A stretch of 64,000 nt of DNA from positions 2,023,368 to 2,087,367 of the forward strand of contig NZ_CH672390.1 in assembly GCF_000152865.1 (NCBI RefSeq), in the 5' to 3' direction. The notes below the pieces were generated by a model, which ran no database searches, was not told the DNA's origin, and saw only the letters and a program-made list of their open reading frames with translations. The stretch comes from Erythrobacter sp. NAP1. GTDB lineage: Bacteria; Pseudomonadota; Alphaproteobacteria; Sphingomonadales; Sphingomonadaceae. Positions 25,183 through 34,538 of this stretch are shown piece by piece. Each line of letters opens with the position of its first letter. The first letter of the stretch is position 1. The translations under genes were made by a program, and so were the position numbers.

Positions 25183-27021
25183 GTGGCCCATATGCGCTCC
25201 CCCTCCTTCATCCGCTGGCTTTACCTGGCGAGCCTTGCGTGCCTCCTCGCATGCGTGGGGGCCGTGGCGGCCATTGTTCTGGGACTCGTCCAGACAGGAT
25301 CGAATGACGAGCTTGGCCTTGCTGCCATTGTTTGCCTGCTTGCCTCGGTATTCCTGCGAGAAGCGGTGTCGCGCCAACGGGCGCGGCTCAGGAATACAGA
25401 CCTGCGGACCAAGCTTCGCAAACTCGAGGAAGCCAACAGGCTTCTTGAACTCACCGAGACAACGGCAAGGGTCGGGCACTGGCGGCTCGATCTGGCCACC
25501 AACGAAGTTTACTGGTCGCCCGGCACCTTCGCCATCCATGGGATAAAAGGCACGACCCCGCCCCCTCTCGACAAGGCGATAGAGCTGTTTCACGAAGATG
25601 ACCGCGACATTGTCGAGAACGCCGTCGAACAATCGCGTCGGAGCGGCCTCCCGTTCGAGTTTCGTGCTCGCCTGATCCGCGCCGATGGTTCGGTTCGCCA
25701 CACGCAAAGCACCGCGCTGGTCGAGTACGGCGAAGACGGCGCTCCGGTGGCCTTGTTCGGGGTTTTCTGCGACCGGACCGACGAAGAGGTCATGCAAAGC
25801 GAATTGCGCACCGCGCGCAATGAAGCGAATGCGATGGCCGAAGCCAAGAGCTCGTTCCTTGCAAAGATGAGCCATGAAATCCGGACACCGATGAACGGCG
25901 TCATGGGCTTTGCCGAGTTGCTGTCGCGCAGTGATCTCTCACACGAACAGGCCCGGCATGTCGAATTGATAAGGGAATCGGGGAAGGCGCTTCAGACGCT
26001 GCTGAATGACATCCTCGATCTTTCGAAAATCGAATCCGGCGAGTTCCGCGTCAAGGAAGAGCCAGCGAATATCTCTCACTTGGTCAAACGGACAATCCAA
26101 CTGTTCGAGCCGCTCGCCCGCGAAAAAGTCATTGGGCTTTCAAGCCAGGTATCAGATACGCTGCCCCAGTTCGCGATGCTGGACGCGCTGCGCCTTCGGC
26201 AGGTGCTGAGCAACCTCGTGGCCAATGCTATCCGGTTCACCGATCGCGGAGGTGTGAGCGTCATCGTCGAGCCCTCGCCATCAGGCATCGCCTTTACCGT
26301 GAGAGACACTGGCACCGGCATTCCGGAAGAAATGATCGAGGCCATCTTCGATCCGTTTTCGCAATCCGACGGAGGTAACAGCACTCGGCGCGGGGGAACC
26401 GGTCTTGGCCTTTCGATCAGCCGTCAGCTTGCCGAATTAATGGGCGGTGAGCTGGACGTGATAAGCACTGTCGGGCTGGGTTCCTCCTTCATCCTGACCT
26501 TGCCGCTCGTACCAGCAACTTCTGCGCAGATACCGCCGCGACAAGAGCCGCTGAACTTTGATCCCAATCCTTGCGATGCCTGCCATTGCCGGATCCTGCT
26601 CGCCGAGGATTTCGACATCAATCAGGAATTGATCCGCGAAATGGGCAAGCAATTGGGCCTCGATTTCGACCTGGTCGAAGACGGTCGCGCCGCCCTCGAT
26701 GCGGTCATTTCTGCAAACGCGCGCGGCAAACCTTACTCGCTGGTCCTGATGGACTTGCAGATGCCGCGCATGGACGGATTGGAAGCCACCCGCGCGATCC
26801 GTGCCGCCGGTTTTGATGCAGAGACTTTGCCCATCATCGCGCTAACCGCCAACGCTTTCGAGGATGATATCGAGGCGTGCCGAGAGGCTGGAATTCAGGA
26901 ACACGTCGCAAAGCCGCTTGAATTGCAGCGACTGCGCGATGCCCTGCAACGCTGGCTCAAGGGCACCGACGCTGCCTCCGGCATGCGCCGTAGCTGCGCG
27001 GCAAGAGCGATCAACGGGTAA
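25183..27021 (+). CDS. Hybrid sensor histidine kinase (2TM-PAS-HisKA-HATPase-REC)
   Basis: A 612-aa hybrid kinase. Two hydrophobic helices (residues 11-35, 44-58) lead to a PAS domain (about 85-205), a dimerisation box with His231 (KMSHEIRTPMNGVMGF), an ATPase domain with VANAIRF, DTGTGI and GGTGLGLSISRQL, and a receiver with Asp524 (LVLMDLQMPRMDG). No His-phosphotransfer protein is nearby, so its relay partners must be elsewhere. The start may be 25192 (second Met). It is divergent from rsh across 130 bp. Confidence 0.93.
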   Translation: MAHMRSPSFIRWLYLASLACLLACVGAVAAIVLGLVQTGSNDELGLAAIVCLLASVFLREAVSRQRARLRNTDLRTKLRKLEEANRLLELTETTARVGHWRLDLATNEVYWSPGTFAIHGIKGTTPPPLDKAIELFHEDDRDIVENAVEQSRRSGLPFEFRARLIRADGSVRHTQSTALVEYGEDGAPVALFGVFCDRTDEEVMQSELRTARNEANAMAEAKSSFLAKMSHEIRTPMNGVMGFAELLSRSDLSHEQARHVELIRESGKALQTLLNDILDLSKIESGEFRVKEEPANISHLVKRTIQLFEPLAREKVIGLSSQVSDTLPQFAMLDALRLRQVLSNLVANAIRFTDRGGVSVIVEPSPSGIAFTVRDTGTGIPEEMIEAIFDPFSQSDGGNSTRRGGTGLGLSISRQLAELMGGELDVISTVGLGSSFILTLPLVPATSAQIPPRQEPLNFDPNPCDACHCRILLAEDFDINQELIREMGKQLGLDFDLVEDGRAALDAVISANARGKPYSLVLMDLQMPRMDGLEATRAIRAAGFDAETLPIIALTANAFEDDIEACREAGIQEHVAKPLELQRLRDALQRWLKGTDAASGMRRSCAARAING

Positions 27022-27027
27022 GGCGGA

Positions 27028-27885
27028 TCAGCTCCAGGTGGCGCGCGGCGGCAGGCTCATCAGGATGGCGTCGATATTGCCGCCGGTCTTGAGGCCGAAG
27101 ATCGTGCCCCGGTCATAGACCAGATTGAACTCGGCATAGCGCCCGCGATATTCGAGCTGCTGCGCAACGTCGGCATCGTCGAAGTCGCTCTCCATCCGCT
27201 TGCGCACAAGCTTGGGATAGATGTCGAGAAACGCCTTCCCTACGTCCTGCGTAAAGGCAAAATTGCGGTCGAAGCTCTGGTCGTCCTCACATTCGAGGTG
27301 GTCGTAGAAGATCCCGCCCACGCCGCGATGAACTTCGCGGTGGGGGATGTAGAAGTAATCATCCGCCCACTTCTTGTAGCGTTCGTAGTAGGTCGGATTA
27401 TGAGCCATGCAGGCGGCCCGCATGCTCGCGTGAAATTCCTCGGTATCTTCCTCGTAGGGAATCGGCGGGTTGAGGTCCGCGCCGCCGCCGAACCATGCGG
27501 CCTGCGTGGTCAAGAAGCGCGTGTTCATGTGCACGGCGGGCACATGCGGATTGTGCATGTGAGCGACCAGACTGATGCCGGTCGCGGTAAACTCGGGATG
27601 CTCGACACTCGCGCCGTTGACCTGGTTTGCGAACTGTTCGGAGAAGCGTCCGCGAACGGTCGAGACATTGACCCCGACCTTCTCGAACACCTTGCCCTTC
27701 ATCAGGCCCTGCACACCGCCGCCGGGGTCGTCATTGCCTTCTTCTTCGCGGTTCCACGGCGTGTACTGAAAGCTCGCATCCGAGCCGGCCTCGCGCTCGA
27801 TACTTTCGAAAGCCGCGCAGATCTGGTCGCGCAGACTTTCAAACCATTCCTTCGCGCGGCCCGTATGGCCTGCCCATTCGCTCAT
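27028..27885 (-). CDS. hemF: Oxygen-dependent coproporphyrinogen III oxidase
   Basis: A 285-aa enzyme of haem biosynthesis that converts coproporphyrinogen III to protoporphyrinogen IX using oxygen. Family hallmarks are GGGVQGLMKGKVFEKVGVN, NPHVPAVHMNTRF, WFGGGADLNP, FYIPHREVHRGVGGIFYDHL and the RGRYAEFNLVYDRGTIFGL end. The length and start are normal. It fits an aerobic lifestyle. Confidence 0.97.
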   Translation of the reverse strand: MSEWAGHTGRAKEWFESLRDQICAAFESIEREAGSDASFQYTPWNREEEGNDDPGGGVQGLMKGKVFEKVGVNVSTVRGRFSEQFANQVNGASVEHPEFTATGISLVAHMHNPHVPAVHMNTRFLTTQAAWFGGGADLNPPIPYEEDTEEFHASMRAACMAHNPTYYERYKKWADDYFYIPHREVHRGVGGIFYDHLECEDDQSFDRNFAFTQDVGKAFLDIYPKLVRKRMESDFDDADVAQQLEYRGRYAEFNLVYDRGTIFGLKTGGNIDAILMSLPPRATWS

Positions 27886-27991
27886 GCTTGTCGATCCCTT
27901 CCCGTCTTAGCTTGGCATTGCCCGATGACAGCATGAGTGTCCACCCGCTTTGACACTTGTCAAACGCCTGCAATCGCGCCAGATGAGGCAA

Positions 27992-28699
27992 ATGGTTCCC
28001 GTTTCGTTCGCTCCACTCCCCTTCGCCGGGGAAGAGCTTGTCCTGACCAAATCGAATGCGCTTTACTGGCCGCGCGAGCGTGCTTTGCTGGTCGCTGACC
28101 TGCACCTTGAAAAAGGAAGCTGGTTTGCAAGCCATGGCCAGATGCTTCCACCTTATGACAGCCGTGAAACGCTCGAGCGGTTGGCGGACACGGTCAAGGC
28201 AACGGGCGCGCGGCGGGTCATTACGCTTGGAGACAACTTCCACGATGATGACGGTGTCTCGCGCCTCGACCCCTATGCGGCTGGAATGCTCGAATCGCTG
28301 ACGCGCGCGCTCGACTGGGTCTGGATAACCGGCAACCACGACGAGAACATGCACCGCAGCTTTGGCGCTCAGCTGGCGAGCGAGATGGACGTCGCCGGCA
28401 TCGTCCTTCGTCATGAAGCGCGGATGGGTGAGACCCGGCCAGAGCTTTCGGGGCATTACCACCCCAAGATGCGCGTTCATGTCAGGAACCGGCACATTGC
28501 GCGACCTTGCGGCGTGATCAGCCGATCACCGCTATCGGGCGATCGCATGATCCTTCCGGCGTTTGGTGCGTACACCGGCGGAATGGATGCAGGCTCGCCC
28601 GAAATCCTGAAGGCACTCAGCCCGGCAAACAGCATCGACGCCGTGCTGCCCGCGAAGGGCAAATTGGTTACCTTTCCGCTTTATCGCGCGGCAGCGTAA
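27992..28699 (+). CDS. pdeM: Ligase-associated metallophosphoesterase PdeM
   Basis: A 235-aa phosphoesterase with ADLHLEK, LGDNFHDDDG, ITGNHDEN and a C-terminal SGHYHPK and FGAYTGGMD, the pattern of the PdeM group that accompanies ATP-dependent DNA ligase and exonuclease in DNA-repair clusters. Those partners are not in this window. Start choice is uncertain: 27992 (MVPVSF) is preferred with TGAGG three bases upstream, but 27983 and a more distal ATG are possible. Confidence 0.8.
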   Translation: MVPVSFAPLPFAGEELVLTKSNALYWPRERALLVADLHLEKGSWFASHGQMLPPYDSRETLERLADTVKATGARRVITLGDNFHDDDGVSRLDPYAAGMLESLTRALDWVWITGNHDENMHRSFGAQLASEMDVAGIVLRHEARMGETRPELSGHYHPKMRVHVRNRHIARPCGVISRSPLSGDRMILPAFGAYTGGMDAGSPEILKALSPANSIDAVLPAKGKLVTFPLYRAAA

Positions 28700-28774
28700 G
28701 ACTCATCTGGAGTTTTGCGCCCCGGAGCACTACATAAGGCGCATCAAGACTCAGGCTACAACAGGAGAACACAC

Positions 28775-29317
28775 ATAGCCCGTCCACCTCGGCGTTCGAT
28801 GGCCCCGCCAACTAAAAGCGGCCCTCGCTACGATCAGTTTATCCAGGTTCCCAAGGTCCGCGTCATCGACGACGAAGGCGAGAATCTGGGCGTAATGTAC
28901 ACCCGCGAAGCAGTTGAGCAGGCCCAGGACAAGGGCCTCAACCTGGTCGAAGTCAGCCCTAACGCTGACCCGCCGGTGTGCAAGTTCCTCGATGTCGGCA
29001 AGTATCGCTACGAAGCGCAGAAGAAGGCCAACGCCGCGCGCAAGACGCAGAAGACGCAAGACATCAAGGAAGTGAAGATGCGTCCCAACATCGACACGCA
29101 CGATTACGACGTGAAGATGCGCAACGTGAACAAGTTCATCGATCAGGGCGACAAGGTGAAAGTCACCCTGCGTTTCCGCGGCCGTGAGATGGCTCACCAG
29201 CATCTCGGCATGGACCTGCTCAAGCGGGTTCAGGAAGACGTCGAGGAAATCGCCAAGGTCGAAGCATTCCCACGCCTCGAAGGCCGCCAGATGCTGATGG
29301 TGCTCGCACCGAAGTAA
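28775..29317 (+). CDS. infC: Translation initiation factor IF-3, probable AUA start
   Basis: The protein keeps the whole IF-3 sequence: RVIDDEGENLGVMYTREAVEQA, NADPPVCKFLDVGKYRYE, then the C-domain IKEVKMRPNIDTHDYDVKMRN and FRGREMAHQHLGMDLL. The first ATG in frame (28799) has no ribosome site. An ideal AGGAG (28763-28767) stands 7 nt before ATA at 28775, which is in frame and would give an N-terminus reading (M)ARPPRRSMAPPTKSGPRYD. Rare start codons are known for infC (AUU in E. coli), where they let IF-3 repress its own synthesis. Confidence 0.9.
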   Translation: MARPPRRSMAPPTKSGPRYDQFIQVPKVRVIDDEGENLGVMYTREAVEQAQDKGLNLVEVSPNADPPVCKFLDVGKYRYEAQKKANAARKTQKTQDIKEVKMRPNIDTHDYDVKMRNVNKFIDQGDKVKVTLRFRGREMAHQHLGMDLLKRVQEDVEEIAKVEAFPRLEGRQMLMVLAPK

Positions 29318-29320
29318 GGA

Positions 29321-29926
29321 TCAGGGAGCCGGGTGGACCATGGTCCAGAATTTTGGACCGCCACTCGGCACCTGCCATTCCTCGATAATCTCAAAACCCA
29401 GCCGGGCATAAATCGCGACGTTGCTTTCGGTCGCGGTTTCCAGAAGCGTGCCGAAGCCTTGCGCGGCGGCATGCTCAACGCCTGTGCGAACCAAGGCGCC
29501 TCCCCAGCCCTTGCCCTGTGCCTCAGGCGCGACGCCGACATAGCGCAGATAGACGTGCGGCTGTGGGTCGGGATGGCGTGCATGCATCGCCTCGGCCAGC
29601 TTGAGCCCGCGAGCGAGAGCCGGGCCAAAGACCCGCGCAAGCCGGAGATTGTCCCGAAAGCTCGCGATCAGGCCATCGGTGACCACGCCGGGCGGATACC
29701 ACAGGGATGCGGCGGCGGCATCGGGCGAAGCCAGCACTTCACCATGACGATGCGACTGCTCGGCCATCACGGCGAAAAATGCCGGAAGCGCACGGCGTCG
29801 ACGTTCGGGCTTGGGTAACAGCCATCTCAGTGCCGGATCGTCCTGAAACGCGCGCGCGAGTGTCTCGGCTATCTGCTCTGACTTCTCGCCCGGCTGGACT
29901 GGCAAAATGGGGCGATCGTCCCTCAC
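29321..29926 (-). CDS. GNAT-family N-acetyltransferase
   Basis: A 201-aa acetyltransferase with the acetyl-CoA binding A-motif VGVAPEAQGKGWGGALV, followed by LETATESNVAIYARLGFEIIEEW. The N-terminal half is of the type seen in polyketide-cluster and stress-related GNATs. Its ATG overlaps the stop of the upstream membrane gene. The acyl acceptor is unknown. Confidence 0.85.
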   Translation of the reverse strand: MRDDRPILPVQPGEKSEQIAETLARAFQDDPALRWLLPKPERRRRALPAFFAVMAEQSHRHGEVLASPDAAAASLWYPPGVVTDGLIASFRDNLRLARVFGPALARGLKLAEAMHARHPDPQPHVYLRYVGVAPEAQGKGWGGALVRTGVEHAAAQGFGTLLETATESNVAIYARLGFEIIEEWQVPSGGPKFWTMVHPAP

Positions 29927-30312
29927 AGGCTTTGCATGACGCTTGGTTGATCAATCAGGGCAAACGCGAACGCCAGAGCGATGCAGCCGAGCAATACGGT
30001 CAATGCAATCGACTTGCGCCACGCGCCGGTGATCACGAGCAACACGGTCGCGCCTGCATTTGAAACCAGTCCCATCGTGACCACCCCAAGAGGAAAGGTG
30101 TCTCCTACCACCCACGAGAGGCCAAAGCTGTAGCCGACGAGAAGTGCGAGCACCGCCCAGCCATAAAGCCGGATCAATGGCATCGCCGCTTCGGCCCCTT
30201 CGATCCCAAGCAAGCGCACCAGCTGCGGGGTCGGGATCAACAGCAATGGCAGGCCCACGAAAAGCCCGGTTCCGGCGATCTTAATCAGGAGGATCAGATC
30301 AAGATAATTCAT
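29923..30312 (-). CDS. Small four-helix membrane protein
   Basis: A 129-aa hydrophobic protein with about four membrane helices (residues 5-25, 48-70, 75-97, 103-124). The start at 30312 is supported by GAGGGG a few bases upstream; an upstream ATG overlaps that site. It is coupled to the GNAT gene by an ATGA overlap. I do not recognise the family with certainty. Confidence 0.7.
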   Translation of the reverse strand: MNYLDLILLIKIAGTGLFVGLPLLLIPTPQLVRLLGIEGAEAAMPLIRLYGWAVLALLVGYSFGLSWVVGDTFPLGVVTMGLVSNAGATVLLVITGAWRKSIALTVLLGCIALAFAFALIDQPSVMQSL

Positions 30313-30327
30313 CGCCGCCCCTCTCAT

Positions 30328-30751
30328 TCGAACCGGGCCCTGCCCAGCCGGAACACATCTTCAAATAGCTGCGCCATTCTCGCAAGTTACAGGGCGCAGA
30401 AATCAACGACGAATTCTGTCTGTAAGAATTTCGCCCGAGCCCGGACTAAAGGGTCATTGCCATTTCAACAAAGCGTTGATCCGCGACGACGAACGACAAT
30501 CGGTTTCGACGAAAAACACTAATCATCCGATTGCCGGGAACACTCGTAGATCAAGACAGGTTATACAATAAAACCAGAGGCGCGGACCGGGGCGCAGGCC
30601 CTTTTGCGAACTTTCGGGCTATCCCCCACGCACCGGTCCCACTCCTCTCGCGACAACAAAATCATCCCCACGGCCCTCATCCCCCGGCCACCCACCCCGC
30701 CAAAGGCTCCGCTCAAGAAGGGCCGCATCTTTCAGGAAGGAATAGACGCAC
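30328..30751. other. Long leader interval before the DUF547 array
   Basis: About 420 bp with no credible gene. It must carry the promoter of the first DUF547 copy. A short dyad TCAAC-N5-GTTGA lies at 30465-30479. Nothing else stood out. Confidence 0.5.
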
Positions 30752-31876
30752 ATGCCCCGCACTCAGGCTCTTCTGCTGGCAGCATCCGCTCTCGCTTTCA
30801 CCGCTGTCCCGGCCACCGCTCAGGCACAGCCCGCAGCCGACCCCCAGTTTGAAACCTTCGCGCCCCAGGGTGCACCGATCGATCACACGATCGACTATTC
30901 GATCTGGGACGAGGCGATGAAGAACCTCGTCATTTCGATGGGTCCGAGCCTTCGCGAAACCGCTGGTTCCCCGCCGCAGAGTTTTGGCACGCGTCGCCAG
31001 TACGGGCACACTTCGCGCTATCGCCTCGAAGGCTCGCGTATCATGTTCAGCTTCCTCGATGCCGACATCCGGGCAAGCTTCACCGAGTATCGCCGCGATC
31101 TCGAAAGCGTGGCTGACCAGGTCGATATCCAGTCGCTGTCGCGCAACGAACAACTCGCTTACTGGATCAATCTCCACAACGTCGCGATGATCGAACAGAT
31201 CGCCGATGCCTGGCCGGTTCGCCAGCCGCGTGACATCAAGATCGGCGGCGTGCCACTCGACGAGGCTCGCTTCATCACGGTCGAAGGCATCGCCATGAGC
31301 CCGCGCGACATTCGCGAGAAGATCGTCTTTGCCAACTGGAGCGATCCCAAGGTCATGTACGGCTTCTGGCGCGGTGAGATCGGCGGACCGTCGATCCAGC
31401 GCGAAGCCTTCAACGCCGACAACGTTGCCCGCCTGCTCGACCGCGGCGCGCGTGACTTCGTGAACTCGCTGCGCGGTACGCAAAAGACAGGCTCAACCCT
31501 TCAAGTCTCTGAGCTCTACCAAGAGGCAGCTCCCTTCTTCTTCGACAATTTCGAAGCCGATCTGCGCGCGCACATCGCCCTGTATGCGGACGAGGACACC
31601 GCCACATTGCTCGCCGGAACGAGCCGCCTCGAAGCATCGGTGAGCGAGCCCGACATTGCCGACCTCGCCGGCGGCGTGCGTGAACCGAGCTACCAGAACA
31701 TCCAGAGCGCCGACGGCACCCAGGCGAGCTTCCGCATCCCGCAGAGCATGCAGCGCCTCCTTGCCCAGCGCGAAGAGAAGTTCCAGCGCATTATCCGCGA
31801 GGGCCGCACCGGAACGGTTACCTTCTCGAACATCGATCTGCCTGGCGATCCAGAGGGCGACGGCGAAGTCGAATAA
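30752..31876 (+). CDS. Exported DUF547-type protein, copy 1 of 4
   Basis: A 374-aa protein with a signal peptide (MPRTQALLLAASALAFTAV...AQAQ). The core has the DUF547 landmark RNEQLAYWINLHNVAMIEQI, then SPRDIREKIVFANW and YGFWRGEIGGPSI, a helical segment FVNSLRGTQ, and a conserved tail FSNIDLPGDP ending VE. Where typical DUF547 proteins carry Cys in a NCAS..CP motif, this one has WRGEIGGP, and the usual EH pair is replaced by RE. It is followed by its own terminator. Function is unknown; transglutaminase/papain-like origin has been suggested for the family. Confidence 0.82.
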   Translation: MPRTQALLLAASALAFTAVPATAQAQPAADPQFETFAPQGAPIDHTIDYSIWDEAMKNLVISMGPSLRETAGSPPQSFGTRRQYGHTSRYRLEGSRIMFSFLDADIRASFTEYRRDLESVADQVDIQSLSRNEQLAYWINLHNVAMIEQIADAWPVRQPRDIKIGGVPLDEARFITVEGIAMSPRDIREKIVFANWSDPKVMYGFWRGEIGGPSIQREAFNADNVARLLDRGARDFVNSLRGTQKTGSTLQVSELYQEAAPFFFDNFEADLRAHIALYADEDTATLLAGTSRLEASVSEPDIADLAGGVREPSYQNIQSADGTQASFRIPQSMQRLLAQREEKFQRIIREGRTGTVTFSNIDLPGDPEGDGEVE

Positions 31877-31900
31877 CCCGATTTCACATCCCAAAACCAA

Positions 31901-31944
31901 AGAAAAGGCCGCAAATACCACACAGGTTCTGCGGCCTTTTCTTT
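31901..31944 (+). terminator. Intrinsic terminator after DUF547 copy 1
   Basis: AAAAGGCCGCA (31903-31913) pairs with TGCGGCCTTTT (31930-31940) and the descending arm runs into TTTTCTTT. It separates the first copy from the other three, implying separate transcription or attenuated read-through. Confidence 0.88.
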
Positions 31945-31952
31945 CCCTCACG

Positions 31953-31967
31953 GGTAATATTGTTACC
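31953..31967. promoter_or_regulatory. Dyad GGTAA-N5-TTACC before DUF547 copy 2
   Basis: A 15-bp perfect inverted repeat GGTAATATTGTTACC lies 70 bp before the start of copy 2 and just after the terminator of copy 1. Its position suits an operator for copies 2 and 3. Confidence 0.35.
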
Positions 31968-32036
31968 TATTTGAAAAGAGGGGATATTTAGGGCATGTAA
32001 TGTTGCATCATTGATCGCAGCAAGGATGCCTCTCCC

Positions 32037-33263
32037 ATGCCAAGCTTTCGTCTCCCCGTCCTCTTGATCGGAACTTCCAGCCTCGCCGCTCTGGTTGCAG
32101 CGCCGCTGGCTGCGGAAAGCGCTCTTCCCCAGGAACGCCAATCGGAAGATGCCGAGGAACGCGCATCCTACGTACCGGCAGCAAATGAGGTTGGTCAGCC
32201 AGCCTCCAGCGATCGTTTCGCGCTATTCGTCCCGACCGACGAACCGGTACGCCACCGCATCGACTTCGAGAATTACGACTTCATCTTAAAGAACATTGTC
32301 GTCTCGATGGGGCCGAGCATCCGGCAGCTTCCCTTCCGTCGTCCCGAAGCGGTCGGTACGCGGATTCGTCAGGGGCACAAGTCACCCTATCGGCTCGAAG
32401 GCAGCCAAGTGATGTTTCTGTTCATGGAGAACGATGCGAAAGCTGCGTTTAGCGACTATCGGCGTGAACTCGAAGGGATTACCAACACGCTCGACATTGC
32501 CAGCCTGCCGCGCAACGAACAGCTCGCCTTCTGGTTCAACTTCCACAACATCGCGATGCTCGAACAGCTCGCCAACAATTGGCCCACCCGCGAACCGGCG
32601 GAGATCGAGATCGATGGCGTGCCGCTCAACGATGCCAAGTGGCTGACCGTGCGCGGTATCCCGATCAGCCTGCGCGATATTCGCGAAAACATCGTCTTCG
32701 CCAACTGGAAGAGCCCGAAGGTGATCTATGGCTTCTGGCGCGGCGAAATTGGCGGTCCGGCGCTTGAACGCGAAGCTTTCACCGCAGCCAATGTGAACTC
32801 GCTTCTCGATATCGCAGCGGAGGACTTCATCAACTCGCTGCGCGGTACGCAAAAGCGCGGCGACCGGCTCGATGTCTCGACTCTGTATGACGAAACGCGC
32901 GCGTTCTACTTCCCCGATTTCGAGACCGATGTGCGCGCGCACCTATCGTCCTATGCGAATGAAGAAGTGAGCGAGATTCTTTCCAAAACCAGCATGGTGA
33001 ACGCCTCGATCCGCGATCGCACCATCGCGGATCTTTCGGGCGGAGCGCGCTTTGCGAACTATCTGTTCAATTCGACCGAAGGCAATCCGATGTTCTACGA
33101 CGATGCGCCGTCCAGCCGGGTACCGATCCCGCTGTGGCTGCATCTCAACGATCGCCAGCGCAAACTTGAGGGCATGGCGCGCGACGATATTCCGACAGGC
33201 CGCGTGATCTTCTCCAATATTGACCTGCCGGGCGATCCGCCGAATAAGAACGCGGTCGAATAA
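32037..33263 (+). CDS. Exported DUF547-type protein, copy 2 of 4
   Basis: A 408-aa paralogue with a signal peptide ending near LAAES. It shares the RNEQLAFWFNFHNIAMLEQL core, LRDIRENIVFANWKSPKVIYGFW, RGEIGGPAL and the tail VIFSNIDLPGDPPNKNAVE, identical to copy 3, so these two are the most recent duplication. The expected family Cys and His are absent here too. The gene ends 12 bp before copy 3 and must be cotranscribed with it. Confidence 0.82.
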   Translation: MPSFRLPVLLIGTSSLAALVAAPLAAESALPQERQSEDAEERASYVPAANEVGQPASSDRFALFVPTDEPVRHRIDFENYDFILKNIVVSMGPSIRQLPFRRPEAVGTRIRQGHKSPYRLEGSQVMFLFMENDAKAAFSDYRRELEGITNTLDIASLPRNEQLAFWFNFHNIAMLEQLANNWPTREPAEIEIDGVPLNDAKWLTVRGIPISLRDIRENIVFANWKSPKVIYGFWRGEIGGPALEREAFTAANVNSLLDIAAEDFINSLRGTQKRGDRLDVSTLYDETRAFYFPDFETDVRAHLSSYANEEVSEILSKTSMVNASIRDRTIADLSGGARFANYLFNSTEGNPMFYDDAPSSRVPIPLWLHLNDRQRKLEGMARDDIPTGRVIFSNIDLPGDPPNKNAVE

Positions 33264-33275
33264 GGACGCTCTTTA

Positions 33276-34427
33276 ATGAATAAATTCCGCAAAGCCGCCG
33301 CTCTCGGCGTCTCTTCTCTTGCGCTTCTAGGCGCGCCGCTTTCGGCTGCGCAGGAAGGCGCTGTTAATGCCTCGGTCCAGTCGGGCGGGGAGCGCGCGGA
33401 CCCCTTTGCCAAATTCGTGCCCACGACCGATCCGATCCGCCACCGGATCGACTACGAAATCTGGGATTTCGCGCTCAAGAACATCGTCATCTCGATGGGG
33501 CCTTCCACTAGGTCGCGGCCCTATGCCGAAGTCCCGCCAGTGGGCACGCGCATCCGCCAGGGGCACAATTCGCGGTACCGCCTCGAAGGTTCGATGGTTT
33601 CCTTCTCCAGCTTCCAGACCGAGACCATCGAAAGCTTTGCCGAGTATCGCCGCGACCTCGAAAGCGTCGGCGACAAGCTCGATATCTCCACCCTTCCGCG
33701 CAACGAACAGCTCGCCTTCTGGATCAACCTCCACAATGTCGCGTTGATGGAGAAGATTGCGGCCGAATGGCCCGTGCGCCAGCCGCACCGGATCGAAGTG
33801 GACGGCGTACTGCTCGATAGCGCGAAGTTCATCACGGTTGCCGGCGTTTCGATGAGCCTCAAGGACATCCGAGAGCGGATCGTCTTTGCCAACTGGAAGA
33901 GCCCGAAAGTCATCTACGGCTTCTGGCGCGGCGAGATCGGCGGCCCGGCGCTTGAGCGCATGGCTTACACCGGCAACAATGTCGGCTCGCTTCTCGACGT
34001 GGCGGCAGAAGACTTCGTCAACTCGCTTCGCGGCACTCAGAAGCGCGGCGACCAGCTCAATGTCTCGCGGCTCTACACCGAAGCGGCTCCCTTTTACTTC
34101 CCGGATTTTGAGAACGACCTGCGCGCGCATCTGGCCGAATATGCCAATGAGGAAGTCGCAGAGATCCTCGCCGAAACCGGCGTAATCCGCGCTTCGATAG
34201 CGGAGCAGGATATCGCCGATCTGGCAGGCGGATCGCGCGGGGCAAACTATCTCAACGGGTCATCGAGTGGCAGCCGCCCAGGTATTCCTCCAGGCGCGGC
34301 GCTTCTGCTGGTTCAGCGCGAGCGCAAGCTAGAGGTGCTGCGCCGCGAAGATGCGCCTACCGGCCGCGTGATCTTCTCCAATATCGACCTGCCCGGCGAT
34401 CCGCCGAACAAGAACGCGGTCGAGTAG
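33276..34427 (+). CDS. Exported DUF547-type protein, copy 3 of 4
   Basis: A 383-aa paralogue with signal peptide MNKFRKAAALGVSSLALLGA..SAAQ. Core motifs are RNEQLAFWINLHNVALMEKI, LKDIRERIVFANWKSPKVIYGFW and RGEIGGPAL, with the same last 19 residues as copy 2. Copies 2 and 3 also agree closely at the DNA level across the YGFWRGE segment. It follows copy 2 by 12 bp. Confidence 0.82.
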   Translation: MNKFRKAAALGVSSLALLGAPLSAAQEGAVNASVQSGGERADPFAKFVPTTDPIRHRIDYEIWDFALKNIVISMGPSTRSRPYAEVPPVGTRIRQGHNSRYRLEGSMVSFSSFQTETIESFAEYRRDLESVGDKLDISTLPRNEQLAFWINLHNVALMEKIAAEWPVRQPHRIEVDGVLLDSAKFITVAGVSMSLKDIRERIVFANWKSPKVIYGFWRGEIGGPALERMAYTGNNVGSLLDVAAEDFVNSLRGTQKRGDQLNVSRLYTEAAPFYFPDFENDLRAHLAEYANEEVAEILAETGVIRASIAEQDIADLAGGSRGANYLNGSSSGSRPGIPPGAALLLVQRERKLEVLRREDAPTGRVIFSNIDLPGDPPNKNAVE

Positions 34428-34432
34428 GTGAG

Positions 34433-34457
34433 CTAGGTCATGGGCCTGATGACCTAG
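34433..34457. terminator. Hairpin after DUF547 copy 3
   Basis: CTAGGTCAT pairs perfectly with ATGACCTAG over a 7-nt loop, 6 bp after the copy 3 stop. There is no T-tract, so it may be a 3' stabiliser or a weak terminator. Confidence 0.45.
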
Positions 34458-34538
34458 GCCGCGCGCGTTCATTCTGGGTGCATCGATTCAGGCTAAACTC
34501 CTGATTCTCGGACGCAAACTGTCAGGTGGAGACACTTT

